Shown: positions 1-5,511, counted from the stretch's first letter. The stretch is 6,431 nucleotides of DNA from Clostridia bacterium (GCA_017547865.1 JAFYOA010000083.1:1-6431), one strand, 5' to 3'. Notes: generated by a model not told the origin, from the letters alone. Numbers and translations are program-made.

Positions 1-35
1 AACCCGTACCGGAACCGCCACATTACTTTCTTCAA
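1..35 (-). other. possible 5' fragment of a downstream gene (very tentative)
   Basis: The first 99 bases hold no gene I can identify. On the minus strand an AGGTGG ribosome-site-like motif (41-46) lies 5 nt before a TTG codon (33-35), which opens a frame starting MKKVMWRFRYG that runs off the window. A second minus-strand frame, in phase with the HAD gene, is also open from just after the HAD stop to base 1 and has a GTG at 64-66. Neither gives enough residues to recognise a family. The gap after the HAD stop has no clear hairpin terminator, so a further gene in the same direction is plausible but unproven. Confidence 0.2.
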
Positions 36-99
36 AGCGGCCACCTAGACTGTTTTTTCTACTCACCGCCCGGTTGCACAAAGCAAATTGTATCTGAAT

Positions 100-825
100 T
101 CAGTTAAGGCTTTCCAGCAATACACGCAATTCCTGCCAATTGGAAACCGAGATACCATTGTATGTTCGTGTCTGCTGTGCATCGGGAATCCTCTGGTACC
201 AAACCGGTGTAATCCCTACCCCAGTCGCGCCTTCCACATCGCAGCTGAAGTTATCGCCGCAATACCAAACATCTTCCGCCTGCAAATCTGCCTTTCGCAA
301 AGCAAGCTCAAACAACCAATGTGATGGTTTTCGAAATACATACTCACTGGATGCCATAATAAACTCAAAGTGATGCTCCGGTAAAAAAGACTCAATTCGT
401 CGACGCAGTGTTGCCTCGCTGAAAGAAATATTACTGATTACCCCGGTGCGGATATTCTGCTCCCACAACCATGAAAGCAAAAGATCGATTCCTTCTTCCG
501 TTGCCCCACCGGAAGCGGCATCAAAGAATACCTGTTCCATTACCAACGGGGTAAGATCAAACGAAATTCCAAGATATTCATAGAGAAAGCGGTTGAAAGA
601 TCGATTTGGGATTTCGGTAACCGGCTGAATCGGCGACAGATGCCCGCCGCGACCGATATCACGATTCATAGCATCAGCAAGAACTTGTATCTCCTCTGCT
701 GTAATATTGCGGGGATTGCTGTTGCTACGCGCAAGCAAAGCGCGGTTTCCCGCCAATGCATCGAACGGTTTTTCATGAAATAACGTCTCACCGTAATCGA
801 ACAAAATCATTTTTGGCTTTTTCAT
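100..825 (-). CDS. HAD-superfamily hydrolase (COG1011-like)
   Basis: A 241-residue cytosolic hydrolase of the haloacid dehalogenase superfamily. Motif I is FDYGETL with the nucleophile Asp10. Motif II is the Ser131 of GVISN. Motif III is the Lys166 of RKP. Motif IV is GDNFSCD (Asp191, Asp196), the Mg2+ site. Residues about 15-100 form a helical C1-type cap, as in HAD subfamily I. The Asp that normally sits two residues after the nucleophile (DxD) is Gly12 here, so the usual phosphatase acid/base residue is absent; DxG variants are known in dehalogenase- and phosphonatase-like members. The substrate cannot be told from sequence. GAGGAT (831-836) precedes the ATG at good spacing and sets the start. 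The gene lies 47 nt downstream of the dipeptidase gene, with a strong terminator in that gap. Confidence 0.88.
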   Translation of the reverse strand: MKKPKMILFDYGETLFHEKPFDALAGNRALLARSNSNPRNITAEEIQVLADAMNRDIGRGGHLSPIQPVTEIPNRSFNRFLYEYLGISFDLTPLVMEQVFFDAASGGATEEGIDLLLSWLWEQNIRTGVISNISFSEATLRRRIESFLPEHHFEFIMASSEYVFRKPSHWLFELALRKADLQAEDVWYCGDNFSCDVEGATGVGITPVWYQRIPDAQQTRTYNGISVSNWQELRVLLESLN

Positions 826-836
826 GGTGTATCCTC

Positions 837-864
837 AAAAAAGAGCCGCAGAAAACTGCGGCTC
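837..864 (-). terminator. intrinsic terminator after the dipeptidase gene
   Basis: A perfect 9-bp stem, GAGCCGCAG (843-851) and CTGCGGCTC (856-864), closes a 4-nt loop. Read on the minus strand it is followed at once by six T (842-837). This is a textbook Rho-independent terminator, starting 8 nt after the dipeptidase stop. The T tract touches the ribosome-binding site of the HAD gene (831-836), so no promoter fits between them. There is no T tract on the plus-strand side. Confidence 0.9.
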
Positions 865-872
865 AAAACAAA

Positions 873-2255
873 TCAATCGGTGGTATACATACGATACATG
901 GCTTCCAGGCAAATCTGGGCATGCTTCATCAGGCTGTCAATGGAAAGACGTTCGTTGGCATCGTGAGCACCGCCGGAAATCTTATCTCCGGGCCAACCGG
1001 CGCCAAATGCCACACCGCGGTTATTCATGCTGCGGGCGTATGTGCCGCCACCCATGGAATAAATGGTGCAATCCTCGCCGGTCATATCTTCATAGGCACC
1101 CTTCAACAGATTAATAAGCTTGCTGTCTTTGGGAAGATACAGCGGTTTTTCATCCATATCGTTCACAAATGCCAAGCCATAGCTTTCCGCAGCTTCCGTC
1201 ATGGTCTTTACCATCGGAGCGCTGCTGAGGGTGGCGGGATAACGGATATCCACTTCCAAACGGCCGCAGCCGTTTTCCATCTTCATAATGCCAAAGTTAA
1301 AGGTCAGTGGGCCGCTGACTTCATCCTGGCAATCCACGCCGATCATACTGCCATCATAGGATGTTCCGATTTTCTCATAAGCAAAAGTAAGCAGAGAGCC
1401 CATTTCTTCCGCCGTAAACACAGAGAACAGCAGCTTGATCAAATAAGCAGCCGCATTAAAACCGCCGGCAGGAGCGGCACCATGGCAAGCCTTACCAAAA
1501 GAAAGAATATGTGCGCCGCCTTCGATAGAGGAAACCTCAAACTTGCCTTCGGCAACAGAAGCAGATTCGGTCAGTTTCTGCAGTTGTTCGGCAGAACAGC
1601 GAATATCAGCTTCTGCTTTGTAAGGTACAGCATTCACAACCGTACCGGAAACAAAGGAGCGGACGATGGAATCTTCCTTATCGGAAACGATCTTAAAATG
1701 CAGAATACCCTTTTCGCAATGGCAAATACCATACGCACCATCGGGAGTAAAGCCATAGGTGGGATACGGCTCCTCGGCAAAATAATGGTTCATATCATCC
1801 ATGCCGATCTCTTCACCGGAACCAAACACAACGCGGATACGACGTTTACCAACCACGCCGGCTTCTTTCAGGGCACGCAAACAATGCAGAGAAACAATGG
1901 CAGGACCCTTGTTATCATCCACGCCACGGCCGTACACGACACCGTCCTTTTCCACCATTTCAAAGGGATCGGTATCCCAGTTTTCGCCTGCAGGTACAAC
2001 ATCCATGTGATTCATCACAATGGCCAGTTCTTCACCTTCGCCCAATTCAGCGTGCGCAGCATAATAATCCACGTTCTTGGTTTTCAGGCCATACTTCTCG
2101 GCCATTTCAACGACCGCATCCAAGGCACGGGCGGGTTCTTTGCCATAGGGATACTTCCCTTCCGCTGCACCGCACACAGACGGGATCGCAATCACCGTTG
2201 CCAGATCCCGCAGAATATCCTCTTTGTACGCAAGAATTTTTTCACCAAAAGACAT
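873..2255 (-). CDS. M20 family Mn/Zn dipeptidase (PepV/Sapep type)
   Basis: A 460-residue metallodipeptidase of the M20 (ArgE/DapE/PepV) family, expected to cleave dipeptides in the cytosol. No signal peptide is visible and the length fits PepV/Sapep. The co-catalytic metal site is complete by comparison with PepV: His83 and Asp85 in NHMDVVP, bridging Asp114 in GRGVDDNKGP, catalytic Glu148 and ligand Glu149 in GSGEEIG, Asp172 in TPDG, and His431 in GGAHDANE. The middle (about 180-370) is the lid/dimerisation insertion. The usual DDKG is DNKG here, a mild change outside the ligands. The ATG follows AAAGGCGG (2265-2272) by 9 nt. It lies 25 nt after the AbrB-type gene and is probably co-transcribed with it. 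DapE or ArgE is less likely given the overall match to the PepV branch. The exact dipeptide range is unknown. Confidence 0.93.
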   Translation of the reverse strand: MSFGEKILAYKEDILRDLATVIAIPSVCGAAEGKYPYGKEPARALDAVVEMAEKYGLKTKNVDYYAAHAELGEGEELAIVMNHMDVVPAGENWDTDPFEMVEKDGVVYGRGVDDNKGPAIVSLHCLRALKEAGVVGKRRIRVVFGSGEEIGMDDMNHYFAEEPYPTYGFTPDGAYGICHCEKGILHFKIVSDKEDSIVRSFVSGTVVNAVPYKAEADIRCSAEQLQKLTESASVAEGKFEVSSIEGGAHILSFGKACHGAAPAGGFNAAAYLIKLLFSVFTAEEMGSLLTFAYEKIGTSYDGSMIGVDCQDEVSGPLTFNFGIMKMENGCGRLEVDIRYPATLSSAPMVKTMTEAAESYGLAFVNDMDEKPLYLPKDSKLINLLKGAYEDMTGEDCTIYSMGGGTYARSMNNRGVAFGAGWPGDKISGGAHDANERLSIDSLMKHAQICLEAMYRMYTTD

Positions 2256-2280
2256 TGTTCAATACCGCCTTTCAAAAGCA

Positions 2281-2535
2281 TCAGTTATTTTCAGCGACCA
2301 GGTGTAATTTTTCCGCACAGGCACAACAAACATTTTTCCCCTTAAAGGAAAACAACCGCTCTGTACCTCCGCAAAAAACACAGGTAGGCTGGTATTTGCG
2401 CAGAATAATCATCCCGTCATCCGCAAAAAACTCCACGGAATCACGTTCCTCCAACTCCAAATTCTTTCGCAGATCGCTGGGAAGAACAATCCTGCCCATA
2501 GAATCGAGCTGGCGAATTATACCGGTTGGCTTCAT
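2281..2535 (-). CDS. AbrB/MazE/SpoVT-family DNA-binding regulator with C-terminal zinc ribbon
   Basis: An 84-residue transcription factor. Residues about 3-48 are an AbrB-type swapped-hairpin DNA-binding domain, with the signature TGIIRQLDSMGRIVLPSDLR followed by LELEERDSVEFF and GMIILRKY. It resembles the N-terminal halves of Bacillus AbrB and SpoVT, which dimerise to bind AT-rich or bent DNA. The C-terminus is not the AbrB multimerisation domain but a compact zinc ribbon: Cys52-x2-Cys55, a 14-residue spacer, then Cys70-x2-Cys73. This form is common in Clostridia. The ATG is set by GAGGGAG (2543-2549), 7 nt upstream. It is the first gene of a likely operon with the dipeptidase. Its targets are unknown; autoregulation is plausible because an inverted repeat overlaps its -35 box. 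I assign no symbol, since abrB itself has a different C-terminus. Confidence 0.9.
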   Translation of the reverse strand: MKPTGIIRQLDSMGRIVLPSDLRKNLELEERDSVEFFADDGMIILRKYQPTCVFCGGTERLFSFKGKNVCCACAEKLHLVAENN

Positions 2536-2555
2536 TGTATCACTCCCTCACGGTT

Positions 2556-2584
2556 ATTTTACAAGGAATGTACGCTGTTGTCAA
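2556..2584 (-). promoter_or_regulatory. sigma-A promoter of the AbrB-type/dipeptidase operon
   Basis: On the minus strand, TTGACA (2584-2579, full consensus) is separated by exactly 17 nt from TAAAAT (2561-2556, 5 of 6). Transcription would start near 2549, giving a very short leader that begins about at the ribosome site. The site lies between the DUF1292 terminator and the AbrB-type start, as expected for an independent operon. A GTTGT-TG-ACAAC inverted repeat (2577-2588) covers the -35 box. Confidence 0.85.
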
Positions 2585-2600
2585 CAACTGTCATTTTCCA

Positions 2601-2636
2601 GCAAAAATCAAAAGCGCCGGAAATAACCCCGGCGCT
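2601..2636 (-). terminator. intrinsic terminator of the DUF1292 gene
   Basis: An 8-bp GC-rich stem, AGCGCCGG (2613-2620) with CCGGCGCT (2629-2636), and an 8-nt loop is followed on the minus strand by a T-rich run (TTTGATTTTTG, 2612-2602). It begins 7 nt after the DUF1292 stop and separates that gene from the AbrB-type operon. Confidence 0.85.
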
Positions 2637-2643
2637 CCAAACA

Positions 2644-2916
2644 TCAGTCTTCGCTTTCTTCCATGGCATCGTAGGCTTCGGCTACACGCTTGTACTCTTC
2701 TTCGTCCTCGATGTAGTTGATAATCATATCATCCCCATCGTATTCGCAATTGTACAGCACCAGTTCTTCAGACAGTTCATCGTCTTCCACCGCAGAAACA
2801 AGAATATACCCCTTGCCCTCAAACTCAAACTCATCCAGAATGGCAAATTCCTGTTCTGTACCATCTTCCATAGGCAGAATGAACGTCTCAAAACTCATTT
2901 CATCTTCCGGCAGCAT
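2644..2916 (-). CDS. DUF1292 domain-containing protein (YrzB-like)
   Basis: A 90-residue, strongly acidic protein starting MLPEDEMSFETF. It matches the DUF1292 pattern: a short beta-rich core with LPMEDGTEQEFAILDEFEFEGKGYILV, then VLYNCEYDGDD and a charged C-terminal helix (EEEYKRVAEAYDAM). The family is small, cytosolic, widespread in Firmicutes and has no established function. The frame stays open to an upstream ATG at 2979, but the start at 2916 is preferred: AGGAGG (2922-2927) lies 5 nt before it, the extra 21 residues do not fit the family, and the longer start would lie upstream of the -10 box. In many Firmicutes this gene sits beside ruvX; here it stands alone, divergent from spmA. Confidence 0.88.
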   Translation of the reverse strand: MLPEDEMSFETFILPMEDGTEQEFAILDEFEFEGKGYILVSAVEDDELSEELVLYNCEYDGDDMIINYIEDEEEYKRVAEAYDAMEESED

Positions 2917-2960
2917 ATGTGCCTCCTTCCCGGCGCGTATCGCCGTTTTAATGTACCACC

Positions 2961-2989
2961 ATTGTAGCAAAATCAGCATGCAGTTGCAA
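2961..2989 (-). promoter_or_regulatory. extended -10 sigma-A promoter of the DUF1292 gene
   Basis: On the minus strand, TTGCAA (2989-2984) is followed after 17 nt by TACAAT (2966-2961). The -10 carries an upstream TG one base away (TGCTACAAT), the extended -10 form. The predicted start near 2954 leaves a leader of about 38 nt that includes a short CGGCG/CGCCG hairpin (2931-2945) just before the ribosome site. It lies inside the spmA upstream region. Confidence 0.8.
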
Positions 2990-3027
2990 GCACTTTACGT
3001 CGAAAAGAAATAACACAAGGAGAATTT

Positions 3028-3606
3028 ATGCTAAATACAATATGGTGCGGCATGATGCTGCTCAGCATCATCACAGCACTTTTCACCGGCCGAACCGCAG
3101 ATTTAGCCAATGCCCTGCAAAACGGCGCACAGGAAGCCGTAACGCTGTCGATAGCTATGCTGGGAATGATGTGCTTTTGGACAGGCCTGCTTCGCATAGC
3201 GGATCGGGCAGGCATTACCCGTGTTCTTTCGCGCTTGTTCTCCCCTTTAATTTGCCGACTGTTCCCTGATTACAAAAATGATCCGGCGATAAAGGAGCGA
3301 ATCTCCATGAACATATCTGCCAATTTTCTGGGGCTTGGCAATGCCGCCACGCCGCTTGGTTTGGCCGCCATAAAAGAAATGGCTGCACGCAGAGGTGAGC
3401 AATCATCCAACGGTATGATGTTGTTTATCATCCTCAACACGGCTTCACTGCAGCTGATTCCGACTTATGCAATCACGCTGCGCAGCAACTACGGAAGCAG
3501 TGACCCATTCGCCATTCTCCCAGCAGTGTGGATCGTGTCGGCAATTTCACTCACAGTATGTATCACTGCAGCAAAACTGTTTGAGAGCAGGTGGCGCCAT
3601 GAATAG
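3028..3606 (+). CDS. spmA: spore maturation protein A (SpmA)
   Basis: A 192-residue integral membrane protein of the nucleoside-recognition/Gate family, close to the usual SpmA length of about 195. SpmA and SpmB are needed for normal dehydration of the spore core in Bacillus and Clostridium, and mutants make less heat-resistant spores; the molecular activity is unsettled. Visible hallmarks are an N-terminal hydrophobic segment (about 4-20), a second one (about 38-56), the signature NISANFLGLGNAATPLG (95-111), NTASLQLIPT (137-146), an Arg-x-x-x-Gly-Ser stretch, and a final membrane span (about 162-182). AAGGAG (3017-3022) stands 5 nt before the ATG. The stop overlaps the spmB start by 8 nt, so the two are co-translated. 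Unlike B. subtilis, no dacB gene precedes it here; upstream is the divergent DUF1292 gene. Confidence 0.95.
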   Translation: MLNTIWCGMMLLSIITALFTGRTADLANALQNGAQEAVTLSIAMLGMMCFWTGLLRIADRAGITRVLSRLFSPLICRLFPDYKNDPAIKERISMNISANFLGLGNAATPLGLAAIKEMAARRGEQSSNGMMLFIILNTASLQLIPTYAITLRSNYGSSDPFAILPAVWIVSAISLTVCITAAKLFESRWRHE

Positions 3607-4120
3607 CATCGGCAGCATCGTCATTTTATTTGTTATATTAGCCATTCTGTTCCAAGCGATGATTTCCGGTGTTTCTGCACTGGAGGCATTTAAAGAAGGT
3701 GCAGCCGAAGGACTCAGAACCACGATCCAGCTCCTGCCAACACTCATCGGTTTGATTACGGCAATCCACATGCTGCATGCCTCCGGATTTTTTGTTATTC
3801 TTGCGTCCATCCTACAGCCGATAACAAATTTCCTGCATATTCCGCCCGATATCGTTCCCCTGATACTCTTGCGTCCTGTTTCCGGCAGCGGTGCCTCGGC
3901 CTATGTAGCAGATTTACTGCGGCAATATGGCCCCGACAGTATCATAGGCTGCATGGCTTCTGTACTTTCTGCCTCTACAGACACAACCTTTTATGCAGCA
4001 ACCGTTTACTTAGGCAGCGTCGGTATAAAGAAAAGCGGCTGGATCTTCCCCGCTGCCTTGCTGGGCGATCTTGCCGCTGCGATCTCAACGATCATTTTTG
4101 TTCCTGTTTTACTTTTTTAA
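3599..4120 (+). CDS. spmB: spore maturation protein B (SpmB)
   Basis: A 173-residue membrane protein, partner of SpmA in spore core dehydration. Hydrophobic segments lie at about 4-24, 43-58, 62-78 and 148-173. The family signatures are LLRPVSGSGASA (90-101) and SASTDTTFYAATVYLGSVGI (124-143). The frame is open further upstream inside spmA, but the ATG at 3599 is right: AGGTGG (3589-3594) stands 4 nt before it, it gives the expected length, and the 8-nt overlap with spmA is typical of coupled translation. Its TAA overlaps the stop of the convergent uracil-DNA glycosylase gene, leaving no room for a terminator between the two. Confidence 0.95.
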   Translation: MNSIGSIVILFVILAILFQAMISGVSALEAFKEGAAEGLRTTIQLLPTLIGLITAIHMLHASGFFVILASILQPITNFLHIPPDIVPLILLRPVSGSGASAYVADLLRQYGPDSIIGCMASVLSASTDTTFYAATVYLGSVGIKKSGWIFPAALLGDLAAAISTIIFVPVLLF

Positions 4121-4698
4121 AGAGGGGGATGCTCATACAAACCCATTTCCACCATTTTGTCCCGCAATCGCAAAAAATCTTCAAATGCAGCCGGCTTTTG
4201 AGACGGGTTGCGGAGCAATGCCGCGGGATGCAGCGTGGACATAAACCATATATTTCCACGCATTTCAAATACGCCATGCTCACGGGTGATACGGATATCC
4301 GGCTTATACAACCGCTGAGCAGCAATGCGACCAAGACAAACGATAATCTTCGGGCGGATCAATTTTGTCTGTGCACGCAGCCACTGAATACAGGCATCCT
4401 GTTCCTCAGGCTGTGGATCACGATTGTGAGGCGGACGACACTTCACAATATTGGCAATATAAATATTCTCTTTGCGATCAAGATCAACAGCCGCCAGCAT
4501 TTTATCCAGCAACTGTCCGGCGCGGCCAACGAACGGCTCGCCCTGCAGGTCTTCATTTTCTCCCGGGCCTTCTCCAACAAACATGACATCTGCCTGTGGA
4601 TTTCCAACACCAAATACCACTTGCGTGCGTCCCTGGCACAAACCGCACCGTGTGCAATTCAAGCACTCGGCCTTTAGTTTCTCCCATGCTTCGTTCAT
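4117..4698 (-). CDS. family 4 uracil-DNA glycosylase (Fe-S)
   Basis: A 193-residue DNA repair enzyme that removes uracil from DNA to start base excision repair. Four cysteines match the [4Fe-4S] ligands of family 4 UDG: Cys15 and Cys18 (CTRC), Cys87 (KCRPP) and Cys103, with the same 16-residue gap between the last two as in the Thermus enzyme. The catalytic motif is GEGPGENED (42-50); the C-terminal DNA-binding motif is [10 protein letters not shown] with His157. [13 protein letters not shown] is also typical. A GTG at 4704-4702 would add two residues, but AAAGGGG (4713-4707) is 8 nt from the ATG at 4698 and only 2 nt from the GTG, so the ATG is preferred. It is divergent from pduL and convergent with spmB, so it is a single-gene unit. 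Confidence 0.93.
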   Translation of the reverse strand: MNEAWEKLKAECLNCTRCGLCQGRTQVVFGVGNPQADVMFVGEGPGENEDLQGEPFVGRAGQLLDKMLAAVDLDRKENIYIANIVKCRPPHNRDPQPEEQDACIQWLRAQTKLIRPKIIVCLGRIAAQRLYKPDIRITREHGVFEMRGNIWFMSTLHPAALLRNPSQKPAAFEDFLRLRDKMVEMGLYEHPPL

Positions 4699-4728
4699 TT
4701 TCACCGCCCCTTTGCTGTATTTTGACTA

Positions 4729-4737
4729 ATTATATCA
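4729..4737 (-). promoter_or_regulatory. extended -10 promoter of the uracil-DNA glycosylase gene
   Basis: On the minus strand the site reads TGATATAAT: a perfect -10 hexamer (4734-4729) with the TGn extension (4737-4735). The matching -35 (TGGCAA at 17 nt) is poor, as is usual for extended -10 promoters. Transcription would start near 4722, about 23 nt before the ATG. Confidence 0.75.
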
Positions 4738-4760
4738 CGTTCCTGAAGAAATTGCCACAA

Positions 4761-4779
4761 TCGATCATAAAATGATTGA
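4761..4779. repeat. inverted repeat over the pduL -35 region
   Basis: TCGATCAT (4761-4768) and ATGATTGA (4772-4779) form an inverted repeat with 7 of 8 pairs and a 3-nt AAA centre. It overlaps the first bases of the pduL -35 box (4776-4781) and lies between the divergent promoters. It is a candidate operator; no regulator can be named from the sequence. Confidence 0.45.
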
Positions 4780-4804
4780 AATTCCCCACCGGGTGGTGTA
4801 AAAT
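4776..4804 (+). promoter_or_regulatory. sigma-A promoter of pduL
   Basis: TTGAAA (4776-4781) and TAAAAT (4799-4804) are separated by 17 nt. The predicted start is near 4811, giving a leader of about 30 nt. The spacer holds a CCACC-G-GGTGG palindrome (4786-4796). Its quality fits the gene's strong codon bias and ribosome site. Confidence 0.82.
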
Positions 4805-4809
4805 AAAAG

Positions 4810-4826
4810 TACAAAACTCTTTTGTA
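4810..4826 (+). repeat. perfect 7-bp inverted repeat at the pduL transcript start
   Basis: TACAAAA (4810-4816), CTC, TTTTGTA (4820-4826) is a perfect palindrome with a 3-nt centre. It starts at about the predicted transcription start and its last base is the first A of the AAAGGA ribosome site (4826-4831). It could be an operator or a weak 5' mRNA hairpin. Confidence 0.6.
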
Positions 4827-4840
4827 AAGGAATGACTGCA

Positions 4841-5410
4841 ATGAAAGTTATGGTTGAAACCTCTGCTCGTCACATGCATGTCTCCGACGCCGACCTGAAG
4901 GTCCTCTTCGGTGAAAATGCTGTTCTCTCTGTGAAGAAGGAACTCTCCCAGCCCGGTCAGTACGCCACCAACGAAAAGGTGGAAGTTGTCGGCCCCAAGG
5001 GTTCTATGGTTATGTCCATCCTTGGCCCCACCCGTAAGGAAACCCAGGTTGAAGTTGCCCTGACCGATGCCCGTAAACTGGGTATCTCCGCTCCTGCCCG
5101 TGAATCCGGCGATCTGGAAGGTACCCCCGGCTGCAAGCTGGTTGGTCCCTGCGGCGAAGTCGTTCTGGAAAAGGGCGTTATCGCCGCCAAGCGTCACATC
5201 CACTTCAACGTTGAAGAGGCTGCTGCTGCCGGCGTTGTGGATAAGCAGATCGTTTCCGTTAAGGTCGACTGCGGCACCGGCCGTTCTCTGACCTTCGGCG
5301 ATGTCGTTGTTCGTGTGAGCCCCAGCTATGCCGGTGCCATGCACATCGATACCGATGAATCCAACGCTGCCGGTATTGTCGGCACCGTGGACGGCGAAAT
5401 CATCCCGTAA
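4841..5410 (+). CDS. pduL: PduL-type phosphate acyltransferase (phosphotransacetylase)
   Basis: A 189-residue enzyme of the PduL family (phosphate propanoyltransferase), unrelated to Pta, that interconverts acyl-CoA plus phosphate with acyl phosphate plus CoA. Zinc-ligand residues by comparison with PduL are His11 and His13 (SARHMHVS), Glu67 (RKET), His119 and His121 (KRHIHF) and His168 (MHIDTDE). Other signatures are LSQPGQYA, ILGPTRKETQVE and SGDLEGTPGCKLVGP. An ATG at 4832 directly abuts the AAAGGA ribosome site, while the ATG at 4841 is 9 nt away, so the latter is the start. The protein begins at once with the catalytic core and lacks the N-terminal peptide that sends PduL into microcompartments, and no shell genes are near. 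It is thus probably a cytosolic acetate/ATP-forming enzyme working with an acetate kinase encoded elsewhere (inference). Codons favour C-ending and AAG/CTG forms more than in neighbouring genes, suggesting high expression. Confidence 0.94.
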   Translation: MKVMVETSARHMHVSDADLKVLFGENAVLSVKKELSQPGQYATNEKVEVVGPKGSMVMSILGPTRKETQVEVALTDARKLGISAPARESGDLEGTPGCKLVGPCGEVVLEKGVIAAKRHIHFNVEEAAAAGVVDKQIVSVKVDCGTGRSLTFGDVVVRVSPSYAGAMHIDTDESNAAGIVGTVDGEIIP

Positions 5411-5428
5411 TCTTTGACAACCTAAGCG

Positions 5429-5460
5429 AAAGCCTCCGTATTTTGCGGAGGCTTTTTCTT
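5429..5460 (+). terminator. intrinsic terminator of pduL
   Basis: A perfect 10-bp stem, AAAGCCTCCG (5429-5438) and CGGAGGCTTT (5446-5455), with a 7-nt loop runs into a T tract (TTTTTCTT, 5453-5460). It lies 18 nt after the pduL stop. The opposite strand lacks a comparable tract, so it serves pduL only. Confidence 0.92.
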
Positions 5461-5472
5461 ATACTAACAAAT

Positions 5473-5506
5473 AGATAAACCGACGTTGCAGCCACAGCGC
5501 CGGTTT
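5473..5506 (-). terminator. probable weak terminator of clpC
   Basis: On the minus strand, AAACCG (5506-5501) pairs with CGGTTT (5482-5477). The stem extends inward by about four more pairs after one mismatch, with one G-U pair. It is followed by a broken T-rich run. It starts 5 nt after the clpC stop. The imperfect stem and interrupted tract make this less certain than the other terminators. Confidence 0.55.
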
Positions 5507-5511
5507 CCATT

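Noticed and set aside
756..2345. A 529-codon plus-strand open frame spanning the whole dipeptidase gene on the opposite strand
   Set aside because: Its translation is rich in His, Phe and Ile with no recognisable motif, while the minus-strand frame has a complete M20 active site, a ribosome site, an operon context and a terminator. It is an antisense shadow created by codon bias.
2917..2979. Longer N-terminus for the DUF1292 protein starting at 2979
   Set aside because: The extra 21 residues are not DUF1292-like, there is no ribosome site, and the extended -10 promoter lies inside this stretch, so a transcript could not include that start.
3467..3598. Upstream extension of SpmB inside spmA
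   Set aside because: The extra 44 residues are an out-of-frame reading of spmA. AGGTGG 4 nt before the ATG at 3599 and the expected family length decide the start.
4832..4840. ATG at 4832 as the pduL start
   Set aside because: It directly follows AAAGGA with no spacer. The ATG at 4841 has 9-nt spacing and begins exactly at the conserved core.
4730..5344. A 204-codon minus-strand open frame opposite pduL
   Set aside because: It is low-complexity Gly/Asn/His/Phe-rich sequence with no ribosome site or motif. The biased C-ending codons of pduL remove stops on the opposite strand.
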